Source: Plantago major (lineage: Eukaryota; Streptophyta; Magnoliopsida; Lamiales; Plantaginaceae). From it: DNA of 64,000 nucleotides. The DNA lies in assembly GCA_026545765.1 (NCBI GenBank), contig CM048839.1, positions 90,920,914 to 90,984,913 on the forward strand, in the 5' to 3' direction. The translations under genes were made by a program, and so were the position numbers. The notes below the pieces were generated by a model. It was not told where the DNA came from. It worked only from the letters and a program-made list of their open reading frames with translations, and made no database searches. Below, one piece after another: positions 45,806 to 56,458 of this stretch (its first letter is position 1; every line of letters begins with the position of its first letter).

Positions 45806-46522
45806 CTAACGGGTACTCTGGAAGCTCTTGGTTCTTCCGGTCGGTGCAGCTCTTTTTCTTCCCTGTTGATAAGTATGTATATATAAGGGTCCAGTGTGCG
45901 CTCCTATGAATTTTCTGCTGTCAACCTGCAAAACAAAATATAATGGAGCAGAATAGGCTTTAAGTTCACGTGGCTTGCCTTGCACCTCGATTGTGCAGGT
46001 TCGGGCATCTAAATTCACCACCATGAGAGTCGAGCGGATGAAGGGTCGCCCTAGAAGTAACATATCTTTTTCCATTTCCTTCCCTTTCACCCTCGGCGAT
46101 TCCACTACCACAAAATCTGTCATCACCGTTACACCATCCAAACTTAACCGAACATCTTCCACAATCCCCATGCATCTTGGGTTCCACCAAAGAAGAGTCA
46201 TAAAGCATTTGCGCGGCTCCAATCCCTTTAAGCCTAAGTCTTCATAGGTGTCAAAAGTCATCAAATTGCAACTAGCACCAGTGTCGACTATTCCGGTAAC
46301 CTGAGCTGAACACCCAATGCCTACCAGTAAATCAAAACTATCAGGGTCGCTTATACTCTTTTCTGCCTTAGGAATTATTATGGTGGGGGGGTCGGTTTCA
46401 GCAGTTTCTTGCTCCGCATTCGCCTCCTCTTCTGGAATCACGGAACTTGGTTCCTCGACTTCATCCCCTGTCGATTCAACAGTGGCTACATCTTGATGCT
46501 TGGGCAAGTCGTTACAGGTCAC
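45806..46522 (-). pseudogene. Aspartic protease region of element D
   Basis: The retropepsin active site reads GIVDTGASCNLMTFDTYEDLGL and the second motif is DMLLLGRPFIRSTLMVVNLDA. The N-terminal part is acidic (EEANAEQETAETDPP). The Asp-Thr-Gly is intact. It continues from gag after a short unaligned gap (46523-46620), with a stop between. No polymerase follows, so this is the end of coding in D. Confidence 0.8.
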
Positions 46523-46620
46523 TTGAACCGTTCTTTGGAGTTCCTAAATCGATGCAGAGTTCTCAACCTTGTTGGTACAGGTGGCAACAACAGACTTAAC
46601 CTTCATTGGTTCTTCAAAAT

Positions 46621-47592
46621 TTATCTCAACCGCCAGGACTCTAATGTTTTCTGGGCTGCTGGGGGTTTTCCTTTCTCCATGAGCTGTAAGTTCCCAACCA
46701 AGTCACCCAATATCTGTTCCAGCCTTCTTTGCGATTGCTCGATACTGTCAAACCTCTGGTTATTTTTTTCCTGAATTTTCTGCGCCACAAACCAATACCT
46801 CTCAGACCTCTCCATATGGCTCATGATTTCTTTTTCTAGCTCAGTAATACACGGCTGTGGAGTCTCTTCCACTGCTCTGGCTGCCACTCTCCTAGCCTTA
46901 TTTCTTGCCCCCTTAAGCTGTGATATTGCTGCCAGCTTCTCGAAGACACTATTCAGTTCATCAGCGGACGCTTCCAGGGAGGAGTTTTTACAGCTCACAT
47001 CGACCATGTTTTGATACTCCCAATCCAGGCCTTCATACAATCGGATGCATAAGCTCATATCGTCTATCCTATGGTGAGGAAATTGGGTCAATAACTGCAA
47101 AAAATGCTCCCGAGCTTCATAGAAGGTCTCATCATGCATCTGCTGAAACTGCATTATCTGGGCACGAAGTTGCTGCGTTTTCTCGGGGGGATAGAATTTA
47201 TTCATGAATGCCCTGTAGAGCGAATCCCAAGTCGGCAGAGAACCCTCAGGTTGGTTTAACAGCCAACTCCTCGCCTTGTCCTGCATATAGATCGGAAATA
47301 CCTTCTTCCTTATCTCCTCGTCAGTAATTGTCACCCCTTGGACTGTCAATGGAATACCTTAAATCAGTAGTTCGAATTCCTTGACGAACCTTATCACATC
47401 TTCATCTGCCATTCTGCAGAATTTTGGGAGATTGTGGAGGTGGTGAGCCTTGAGTTCAAAATTCCTGGCCTCATTAGATAGAAAAATTGCTGCTTTACTA
47501 GCCCTAACCACACCAAGCTGCATGTAAGCTCCATAGGTAAGCTGAGCCATCGGAATTTCCTTTCTGACAAACCTGTTGTTAAAGCTACACAA
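46621..47592 (-). pseudogene. Gag of element D
   Basis: Athila-type gag. The upstream part (47592-47359) has MAQLTYGAYMQLGVVRASKA and FELKAHHLHNLPKFCRM, ending VRFVKEFELLI. After a TAA at 47359 the frame reads ITDEEIRKKVFPIYMQDKARSWLL, WDSLYRAFMNKFYPPEKTQQLRAQI, FYEAREHFLQLLTQFPHH and LCIRLYEGLDWEYQNMV, the classic retrotransposon gag core of Athila-like elements. The C-terminal part is helical. Stop codons at 47359 and about 46621 break it. Confidence 0.85.
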
Positions 47593-47693
47593 CTCGAAAG
47601 CCTCGAAATATTCTTAGTTTCTGTTAGTGCACTAAACTTCAGGTTGAAAAATAAACAAATAACAAATCACTCTCAAATGCTACAGTAGGAATT

Positions 47694-47714
47694 GGTTCCC
47701 CGGCAGCGGCGCCA
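47694..47714 (-). other. Primer binding site of element D
   Basis: The minus strand begins TGGCGCCGCTGCCGGGG four bases inside the LTR, the Athila-type site matching the 3' end of tRNA-Asp with one mismatch as I recall it. Confidence 0.8.
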
Positions 47715-47718
47715 AATT

Positions 47719-49085
47719 TGATGTGCTCAAATTATTACTTAGAAAACAAGTAGTAAGCAGTTGTTATAGACAAACAATGCTAACCACAGGATCATTCGCT
47801 AAGGAACCAATTAACCTACCACAACGGTTTGAAAGCAAAACAGTTACTTGTGAAAATAGATTGATTTGTAAGTTGGTTGTTTCGAAAAACTAGAATAAGA
47901 TAAAGCAAATAAAGGTTTTTAACAATAAGAGAAGATGAACACAGTAGTAATGATGATCAAGTAATGCTAATTCGTTCTAGGGCAATCATTCATATTTGTC
48001 ACACAGTCGGCGTACAGAAATAAATCAATCCAATTCAACCAATCATTATTTGAATATATCAAACTAGAGAAATCGTAGGTTGTCAATCCACGATCCTTAA
48101 CCGAAAACGATTTTGAAAGTCTTGAACTAGCTTATTGGATTGAAGGTTTTACGAAGATTTTGAACTAGACGAACCTATATGAACGAATCCTAACCCTAGA
48201 AACGAATATGCAAGACTATCACATAACTACCGTGTTCGGAGTGATTTAACTACTCATGAGGGAAGCAAAGATGAAAGAATGCATGGTATGGATTACGCAA
48301 AGCATAAACATGGTGATAATCGCATGCAAGATCATACAATTCGATAAACAGAAGAAAACACGAATTGAAGATAAACAATAGAGAGTTATCAATAATTACC
48401 AAGAATTCGATCCCGATGGCTCTTACAAGAGGTAAACCAAGCTCCAAAGATCAATCAATCAATGTCAAAACCTAGTTCTAGGAGTTTTTTCTATGTAAAA
48501 ATCGAGTATATGAAGTTATGGCAAAGGAAGACCTAATTCTAACCTAAAAAGGAGTTTTTCTGCTGAATTTGTGAAGTTATCGCAAATCTTGCCGCGGCGA
48601 GACACTATTTAGGCTCCCAAATTGCTCTCGCAAAATCTCGCCGCGGCGAGCTTAAAACCTCTGTAACTTTTTCCACAGACAGAATTTGGCGATGCTTCCA
48701 AAACAAAAATTGTAGCTCTTTGAATTATATTTCCGTGGCACCGAGTGCAGGCCAATCGGACATCATATGAGAGAGTTATGGCCAAAATGGCTAGACTGCT
48801 CCGTAAAACTTCACTTTCGCAAGCTTCGCTAAAACGGCTCTAAATTCTTCGTCCGAACTCCGAATCCACTTCCGTTTTCGCCCAGTTACTCTATATTCGA
48901 AGATCTAGAACCAAAGTTTTCACTCCAATTTTCACCTTGGGGACCAAATAGCACAAAAAATCCTACAAAACACAAACAAAGTACCAAAGCATAAAAACGT
49001 ACAAAAAGACTATAAAACTAAGGTCAAAGACTAACAAAAGACCGCTAAAAAGGACCAAATGAGACGTTAGAATATTGTCTCATCA
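47719..49085 (-). repeat. 5' LTR of element D
   Basis: 1367 bp, TGATGTGCTCAAATTATT ... TTGTCTCATCA. It contains a perfect 14-bp palindrome CTCGCCGCGGCGAG at 48637-48650 and a partial copy at 48591-48600. It lacks the gag fragment present in the partner LTR. Confidence 0.9.
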
Positions 49086-49087
49086 CA

Positions 49088-49105
49088 TATGTCCCCCTAG
49101 TTTCC
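49088..49105 (-). other. Polypurine tract of element C
   Basis: The same 18-mer as in A and B. It is separated from the 3' LTR of C by the insertion of D. A second copy follows at 49195-49212 after a 107-bp tandem duplication. Confidence 0.75.
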
Positions 49106-49301
49106 AAGTATCTTAGTAGAAGATAGTTGTGTAACTATAGTGTCCAGAGTGCTTAGAATGCCTTTGACGCCTTGGACATATTTTTGTATCAACATATGTC
49201 CCCCTAGTTTCCAAGTATCTTAGTAGAAGATAGTTGAGGAACTATAGTGTCCGGGGAGCTTCTTTCTGGGATCGATCTTGTGAGCTTTGAAAATTTTCCT
49301 T
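49088..49301. repeat. 107-bp tandem duplication spanning LTR tip and polypurine tract
   Basis: The unit 49088-49194 holds the polypurine tract, the next about 60 bases and then the last 44 bases of an LTR (GACGCCTTGGACATATTTTTGTATCAACA region), after which the polypurine tract and following bases repeat from 49195. Confidence 0.75.
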
Positions 49302-52300
49302 ATCCGTGTCCTCTCCTGTCTTTCTCCCCCCCTTTATCTCTTACGGTCAGGGCAGGATGTTTCGGACTGTAGGAAAAGAGGTATTTATAAGCGAGATAGG
49401 GTTAAACGTGAAGGCTTAGGACTTTGGAAATTTTTGTTGCTCGGATGTCGGATCCGAGGAGTCAAGTCCGGGTAGATTTTGTTGCTTGGATGTCGGATCC
49501 GGACTTCGATTTTTTTTAAATTGCCATAAATGATATGGCGGGCTCGCTTGGCGTTGCACCGGATGTCGTGATGCGGAGTCTGGAAGGGCCTTTGTTTAAG
49601 GTTGGGCCTACCTAACATGATTTGGCATTTAGTGGTGTACTTCTTTGCCTTCCTATTTAAATGTATTCTTCCATTTGCATAGAGTATATGAAATTTTCGA
49701 AATGTCGATATGGGCCAGATGAGTGGACCAATCTTGCATAGTAGGCTTGCACTCTAGCTGCAGAATCACGTGGGTGAGAGGAAAATAAGGCAGTAGCTAG
49801 TTTAACCATTTATTATTCTTTCTTCTCTTTCTTCTTACCAAACCCACCATTCGAAAAAGTTGACCAACTTAGCACACCCCCTTAGCTCCCATTCACGTAC
49901 ACAATACAGAACACACGGTTCACTTAGCTTCTTCTTTCCTGATCAGAGGCGGTTGCCACAGTCCGAATCCGAGGCTGCCAGTCCGGATCTTCTTGCTCTG
50001 TTCCAGTCCGGATCTGCCATTTTCAGTCCTAAGCTACGTTGTTCGTTCGGTCCGAAGCTGCTTGTCATTTAGTCTGGATTCGTCGCTTATGTTCAAGCTC
50101 TCAGGTCTGTGGTCCGCTGCCACACCATCCGAAGTCTCCATCCGAGGCGCGCTTTGCTGTCCCTCAATCCGAGTTTCAAATTCTGCTGCTACAGTTCCGG
50201 ATCTCATTTCAGATCCGGAGCCATTGTTCTTGATGTTCGTTCTGTCTGGAGTGAGTTCTGGCCGGATCTGTCCAAGTCGAGTTTGCGTTTGTTATGGCCC
50301 AAGTTTTGTTTGCCGCCACTCCGTTCGAAGTGACTGTCTATTCGGTTCTTCTTCCTCAGTCCAAACCTACTGGAGTTCTAGTCCGCTGCTTCTGATCTGC
50401 TCGAGCTCGACGTGCCGGACCTCCCAAGCCGCCTCAGTCTGTATCTGTTCCGTTGATCCGAAGCTTGGTCACCTCATTTTGCTTCTGCCACTCTCTGCTC
50501 TGATCTGGATTCTCTAGCAGCTCCGTCCGGTTCCCAGGGGTGGGAGTTACAGTCCGAATTACAAATTCGGATCTCTCTACGCTGCTACTTGTAACCAATC
50601 CGAAGCTTTTACTTGTTCAATTTGGATCCTCCTGTTTCAGTCCTGATCCACAGTCCGCTACTACTGTCCGAAGCGCACACTATTGGTCTGTCAGAAGTGC
50701 TCTCAATATGGTCCGGATTGGTTGTTCTATTTCGTCTGAGGCAGCGCTCCGGAATCTGAGATTCCCGTCCGGATCTCTGTTCTATTCTTTTGTTCACTAC
50801 TTCGGATATGCTATAGTGTCGGAAGCTTGCTCCCTTTGCTCCGGATCCCAGTTCAAAGCTTAGTTCGGCCAGAGTGGGCTCTTATTCAAGCTTGCCTCTG
50901 TTGTCCGAGGCTCTGTACTGTTCATAGCTATAGTTCCGGATCGCAGCAGTTGTCCGAAGCGTCATCTTGTCCGAGTGTCCGAGTCTCTCTCTTCTTCTTT
51001 TGTATCACCATTTCTATTCGGTTTGCAATTCAATTTCGTTGATTCGAATGTTTCTGTAATTGAACTTATAGGCCTTTGTCCGAATATCTACATTTCGCTG
51101 TTCATAGGTGCTCTGGATTTGCCGATTTTTTTGTTCTTGATTGGGGCTAGCAGTTTGGATCTGTCTTATTTTTGTTTGAAACTTCGGCTCGGATCTCTGT
51201 CCGAGGCTACTGTTCAATCCGAACTTGCTCTTTGTGTTGGATCCGAAGCTATGGATCCCACTTGTTGCTCTTCTCCTTTTGTGTTTGGAGGTTGATGTTT
51301 ATCTCCACCATTATCTTTTGTGAAGATGTTTCGATGAAAAGAAAGATTATTTTATTTTCTTTATCAACACCTTCACTTTCTTTCTTATTTAATACGACTC
51401 TTGTCCAAATGGTAGCGTGCTTTTCTTGTTTTAGAATGTCTTCTTCTTGTCTATTTTGGTATCTCCTGCAAGTTTTTATTTTGAAGCTTTGGGCTTGCAT
51501 ATGATGTCTTTGGAATAAGGGAGTGAAGTACAATCCTTACTTTGCCATTTAGACAGGTGTATACACTTATATCGAGCCACGTGGGTTAAATAGGCATATC
51601 TCCTTTTCAATGGGTACGGACGTATCGTTGCTAGGCTAGGACCTGTGCCATCCCGAGTAGACTTTTAGCGATGGTGTAGTAGAGCTTCGGAAGAAGATCC
51701 GAGCCTACTTGTCTGAGCCAAGACCAACTTGTATTAGCTACTTAGTGGGATTGACAAGAGTCCGCTGTGTCGGACAATGATTTATCTATCCGAGCGGGGA
51801 AGAGGGATCACCTCCGAACGAATGAGAATCCATGTTATTCATGATGATTTATCCGTCCGAGTGAGGAAGAGGGATCACCTCCGAACGGATGAGAATTCGC
51901 GTTGTGCCGAGACGGTTAGGCTTATGTAATTTAGTGGGTGTCGGACCCCCTTATTATCGGAAACATATCATCGACGAGTCATGCATGCTTGTATAGTAAT
52001 TGAAGCATTGATAAATGATGTGTACGTGCATGATGAATGAATGGATGAATGAATGAATGAATGAATGAATGAATGATGCAATGAATGTGAATGTATGGTA
52101 AATGATGTGAAAGCATCTCCTAACTTTTAAGCTTATGGAGTTGGCATCACTTTTGCATGTGATAGGAGACTTGTCCTAGCCACTTTGGTGGTAGGAGACG
52201 GTCCAAGCCACTTTAGTAGGATGATGAAGTGTCTTACTTAGTTGAGTGGATGATTTGGCGATCATCCCTTTCCGCCCACCAAAGACCGTATCAAATGACT

Positions 52301-52536
52301 TAGAGGATGTCAAGGTCCTTAGTCTTGAACCTTCAGTCTCCGCGTGATGTCCTCCTGTCCGAACCTTATATTCTTCGAGTTTTAACCTTTCGGAAGGAAC
52401 TTGTTCGTTAGAAGGTAACATACTCTCCTTAGGATAGTTCATCTAAACAACATTAATCATGAACATGGTGTTCTATGTTCCATGTTGGTGTTTAGTTGCA
52501 ATTCTCCTAGTTGGGGTCCTCATCGCTAATCCTTCG
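49195..52536. other. Element C 3' region, remnants of the antisense-gene side
   Basis: Homologous in parts to 13530-14200 of A: the AAAAGAGGTATTTATAAGCGAGA block is at about 49374. Then come 1.3 kb (about 49930-51250) dense in TCCGGATCT and TCCGAAGCT words every 20-40 bases. The long frames here are a by-product of this and show no domain. Two copies of the 67-bp type repeat of B occur inverted at about 51776-51905. Nothing codes for the antisense protein core. Confidence 0.55.
52033..52074. repeat. (GAAT)n microsatellite
   Basis: About ten ATGA/GAAT units, one interrupted by GGAT. Simple repeat. Confidence 0.9.
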
Positions 52537-53098
52537 GTAAGTTCCGAGGACTTGGTGAGAACCTACTCAGAGGAGATGGTAAGAACATGGTCCGATGCCA
52601 TGGTGAGAACTTGGTCCGAGGCCATGGTGATAAGATGGTCCGAGGCCATGGTGAGAACATGGTCCGAGGAGTGGTAAGAACTTGGTCCGAGGCCATGGTG
52701 AGAAGGTGGTCCGAGGACATGGTGAGAACATGGTCCGAGGCCATAGTGACAACCTGGACCGAGGACTTGGTAAGAACATGGTCCGAGGCCATGGTGAGAA
52801 CCTGGTCCGAGGACATGGTGAGGACATGGTAAGAACATGGTCCGAGGCCACGGTCAGAACATGGTCTGAGGAGATGGGGAGAAGCTGGTCCGAGGCCATG
52901 GTGAGAAGCTGGTCCGAGGACATGGTGAGAACATGGCCCGAGACCATGGTGAGAACCTGGACCGAGGACTTGGTAAGAACATGGTCCGAGGCCATGGTGA
53001 GAACATAGTCCGAGGCCATGGTGAGAACCTGGATCGAGGACTTGGTAAGAACATGGTCCGAGGCCACGGTGAGAACATGGTCCGAGGACATGGTGTGA
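52537..53098. repeat. 24-bp minisatellite, about 23 copies
   Basis: Consensus AACATGGTCCGAGGCCATGGTGAG. Two units are shortened (near 52670 and 52830). A two-unit pattern, CTGGACCGAGGACTTGGTAAG followed by AACATGGTCCGAGGCC, recurs three times, which shows block duplication. As 24 is a multiple of three, several frames stay open on both strands without meaning. Confidence 0.9.
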
Positions 53099-53289
53099 TC
53101 CTTCTCTTCTCCGAGGAGATGGTGAAGGAATTGCTCCGACCCTTGGAAGTGATCTGACCTTAGGGCGCCTAGGAAATGGTGCCTAGGATGTGGTCCGAGG
53201 ATTATCCCTTGGGCGTGGTCCTATCCTGCCTTCCTTGGATGATTTTTGCTAAGTGCTCCACCGACCTCATCTTCTTTTGACTTCTCAAA

Positions 53290-55565
53290 CCTTTCCAAGA
53301 AGAGGGTGATGATGTCCACAGAAGACTTGATGGATTCATTGGGTAAGATTTGTTGAGAAGGTAAGAGCCTTCATGTTATCATTCAGACCATTGGACTCCA
53401 GTCGGCTCTCATACCTAGTCAGATGACCCACGGGACAAGTATCACCGTAGTATTTCTTATGAGCCTTTACCATTTTTTCCAGAGTAGCATTTTGAGTTTC
53501 AAAGGCCTTTTGTTGGAGGTAGATCTCTTCAGCGGCGAGCCTCTCACCAGTCCTAGGATTGATTGCTACATCCGGCAGAAGGTCCTAAATTTGAACCACC
53601 GGGATACTTTCGGCCATATGATCCCTTACTCTATGCTGAGGAGCCAAAAAGCAACTAGGATGTACTTCATCGGTCCTAGGCTTGACCGGACTTCTTTCGT
53701 GTTGGCCTTGGGACGTGACTGCTCTCCTATTAAGAAGGTTGCGAAGATCATCTTGTCGACCTTGTTCCCCAATTCTCTCCAAGACCTGGCGATGCTCATT
53801 CCTCGACTGAGCAGGCTCCGCTTACGTTGGAGCTGCTAATGGCGGAGTAGGTTGGACGTTGTTGGATCAAAAGCAACCTTGGATAGTAGTGAGCAAGAGG
53901 CCGAACTGATTCTCATTCATCCCAAACTCATTTGGATAAATGATCTGGCCATTTGGAAGAGTAAAGTTCCTTCCTGGTGGAGGACCATGTGTTCTTGACG
54001 AAGGAACATGTCCTTCCACTCCTTGGACCATCACTTCAAGTCCTTGGGTCCCCACTGGTAGATCAACAACTCTTTCATCCTCCGAGGAGACACTGGTAGT
54101 GTGACCATCGCTTGGATACTCCTCTCGATTCCTTAATGCGATCCTAGCTAATCGTGTTCTCCTAGTAGGAGGTCTACCTCGTGGCCTTGGAACGTGTTGG
54201 TCCAGATAATGGCAAGGTAAAAGACTGGGGGGGGGGGTGAATAGTCTTTTAAAAACTTTTGTCGATAAACACAGTTTCTCAGAAACCTGTGGGTTTCTGA
54301 TACTTAAATTCAGAGCGCGGAAGACTTTAAGATAGGTAAGTGCAGAAACAATAAGTATGTGTGTGTGCTTTGCTGAAATGTAAATACAGAAAGGTAAATG
54401 ACACAGCAAGTATAGTGGTATCTGGAGGTGGCGTAATCCTCCAACTAATCCACTTCGGTCTTTCTAAGACCTAGAATTCACTAGAACTAATAATTGAGTT
54501 CACCTTACAATAATCCTATTCTAAGATTCTTAAACAAATGGTTCCCAACCAATTGTTCCCCCTGAGTTATTCCCCAGCTCCTAGAGCTAAGTACTTCCTC
54601 TACTCAGATAACCATGGAGTTATTCCTTGATTTCCCAAATCAAGTACTTCCTCTACTCCACGCCTTGATGGTGTTGGTTATAAGGTTTGTCAGAGAGGCT
54701 TCTCGTATAACTTTTTAGTTATATTTTCAGAGAGCCTAATAGAACAATACTACTTAATACACTTGTTCAGTGGATGGCAGTCTGCTCTTTACTGACCCAA
54801 GTAATTGATGTCCGTTCTGGAGAATGAGCTTCAGAAAGGGTATCTGATAGTTCAACTCTTTCACGAATAACAATCTCTTATTAAGGTTCAGGACAACTTA
54901 GAACTACTAGTGATTCTTCGAGCAACAGAAGGCTTTCAGAAAGGGTAGTAGAGTGCTTGAGAGAATACTTTGCTTGATGGTAAGTTTGCAAGATAGATCA
55001 TTCTAAGGTGTATTTCTCAGCATCTAAGTGTGTGATATATATTGATGAATTTGAGAGTTGTTGGAATGATATCCGTTAGACACAATTCAAATTCAGTCCA
55101 TACTTATCTTAAAATGAGTACTCAGAAGTCCTTGTCTCATGTCTCAGAGAGGACTGTGCTTCAGTGGCTTTTCTGCCGATGCAATTAATGCACTTGTACT
55201 ATTTCTTGTCATGTAGTCTTCAACGGATACATGAGCCTTTCTGATGGCTTGCATGCTCCATACTCATGATGTCATATGTCCAGAATCATATTTCAAAAGT
55301 AAGTAAATACACTTAAGAAAGGATTAAGGACATAGTCTTTCTGAGTTAGACTAAACCTTGATGTCTTCATGAATCTTGTGCAATCTTCAGTCTTCTAATC
55401 TTCAGAAAAGATCCATTGCTAGGATTGATCTTCATGGTCTTCTGACCTTTCTGGCTAAGATAAGAACATGTGATGAGTGATCAAAATACTAACATATATT
55501 CCTAACAGAACGGGAGTTCCAACTGTAGTAGTGGCGGTACTCGCTGACTTTCTTTGTCTTGCCAT
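53290..55565 (-). pseudogene. Gag remnant of element C, split by solo LTR H
   Basis: The ATG is at 55565 (MARQRKSASTATTTVGTP), and H interrupts after about 18 codons. The frame resumes at 54189 with PRPRGRPPTRRTRLARIALRN and NFTLPNGQIIYPNEFG, closely like B. It continues through HERSPVKPRTDEVH (53782-53585) to MAESIPVVQI, a TAG, and NPRTGERLAAEEIYLQQKAFE, GDTCPVGHLTRYESR, then decays at about 53300. The gag core and zinc knuckle of B are missing and the minisatellite begins about 190 bp later. The gene is dead. Confidence 0.8.
54195..55507 (-). mobile_element. Element H: Sirevirus-type solo LTR inside the gag of C
   Basis: 1313 bp, TGTTGGTCCAGATAATGG ... TATATTCCTAACA, with perfect TSD GAACG (54190-54194 and 55508-55512). 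Same family as the LTR of E (60327-61733) and the solo LTR at 8964-10475. A G-run lies at 54227. Removing it with one TSD copy rejoins the gag frame at Thr-Pro / Pro-Arg. Confidence 0.9.
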
Positions 55566-55599
55566 TGCTTGTAGAGCTATGAAACTTTTTGTAAAGTTA

Positions 55600-55615
55600 C
55601 CCACAGACGGCGCCA
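55600..55615 (-). other. Primer binding site of element C
   Basis: Minus-strand TGGCGCCGTCTGTGGG, just inside the 5' LTR; the B copy differs by one base. Confidence 0.8.
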
Positions 55616-55618
55616 AAA

Positions 55619-56453
55619 TGTTGAGGGTGAAGTCCCCCAAGCTCTAAGTAAGTTCTTCCTAAGTCGTACAAGTCCAAACCACTGCGGATCGTCCTGAGTC
55701 GAGGTCCAAAGCACTCCAAGGTCCAAAGCACTGATGGGTAAGGACCTGCACAAGTAACTTGAGGGGGGGGGGGTTAGGACCGTAGACCCGGATTGCTAAG
55801 TGTCAAACCGGTCCGAGACTTTACTCAAGAGAGACTGAAGATCTACTCTGTATAATAGTCGGGAAGGTAAGAATCCAGGAAGAAGGCTCGACTTACCTCG
55901 CGTTACGAGGATATGTCCATATTTATAGGTTTCCCTTAAGAAAGGGAGGACTCACAAGATCGCACCAAGTGTAAGGCTCAGATTGCGCCAACAATGCTCT
56001 ATTAGGCCCATGGCCCATTAAGGAGACTTAATCCATTTCCCTTTTAGGCTTTCGAGGGTAGTTTAGTCTTTCCCCGAGAGATTAGACACTTCCGATGTCC
56101 GCTTCTGACCTTCGTCCGAAAGGGTAGTTCCGGAGCAATGGTCCGAGCGGTACTCACTTGAAAGTAAGATAACTTAAACAACCTCCTAAAGTACTGTGGT
56201 TTGGACCTCGCTAGCCTCGGACCCTACCTTCTCTCTCGGTGCCAGTTGACTTGGTTCCATATGAGGTCCAATTCATACGTCCGGATCAACATCTCTGGGT
56301 CGGACCATTTGTCTTGAAGGCCAAGGTTCTTATTCCTCATTCCGGGAAGGTCAAGGGTCGGACATTGAGCCTTTTGACCTTAGACAGTTTGATACGCCTT
56401 AGGATACACTCCAAAGGCGTCTATGACGAATTGGACATATTTTCGTATCAACA
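55619..56453 (-). repeat. 5' LTR of element C
   Basis: On the plus strand TGTTGAGGGTGAAGTCCCCC ... TATTTTCGTATCAACA, 835 bp, paired with 41676-42543. The TSD CGGAT follows at 56454-56458. Confidence 0.9.
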
Positions 56454-56458
56454 CGGAT

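Larger units (their letters stand above)
42547..49085 (-). mobile_element. Element D: Athila-like gypsy element with gag and protease only
   Basis: LTRs are at 42547-44421 and 47719-49085, starting TGATGTGCTC and ending GTCTCATCA, with perfect TSD CATAT (42542-42546 and 49086-49090). The primer site is the TGGCGCCGCTGCCGGGG type of Athila elements. The internal region is only 3.3 kb: gag, protease, then non-coding DNA. With no RT or integrase it is non-autonomous. It landed three bases from the end of the 3' LTR of C, splitting the LTR from its polypurine tract. Confidence 0.85.
41676..56453 (-). mobile_element. Element C: Tat derivative lacking pol, with nested D and H
   Basis: LTRs are at 41676-42543 (3') and 55619-56453 (5'), TSD CGGAT (41671-41675 and 56454-56458). 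On the minus strand: primer site, gag remnant, 24-bp minisatellite, 3' region with remnants of antisense-gene upstream sequence, polypurine tract. No protease, RT or integrase frames are present. D and H account for about 7.9 kb, so C alone is about 6.9 kb. It is inserted in the antisense gene of its relative B; removing it rejoins that frame. Confidence 0.85.

Noticed and set aside
49930-51300. Ser/Cys-rich frames that look like a secreted or structural protein
   Set aside because: Base composition and recurring TCCGGATCT and TCCGAAGCT words explain them; homologous places in A and B are non-coding.
52537-53098. CRISPR-like array
   Set aside because: Units are contiguous with no unique spacers, and the host is a plant genome.
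52459-53157. Overlapping long frames on both strands with repeated VRTWSEAM- or HVLTMASD-like peptides
   Set aside because: They are products of the 24-bp minisatellite, whose unit is a multiple of three. No domain, and all frames stay open equally.
55455-55640. Small protein starting MGDFTLN (also at 41697)
   Set aside because: These residues are the LTR end read in frame with neighbouring gag or antisense-gene sequence; no promoter or domain supports a separate gene.
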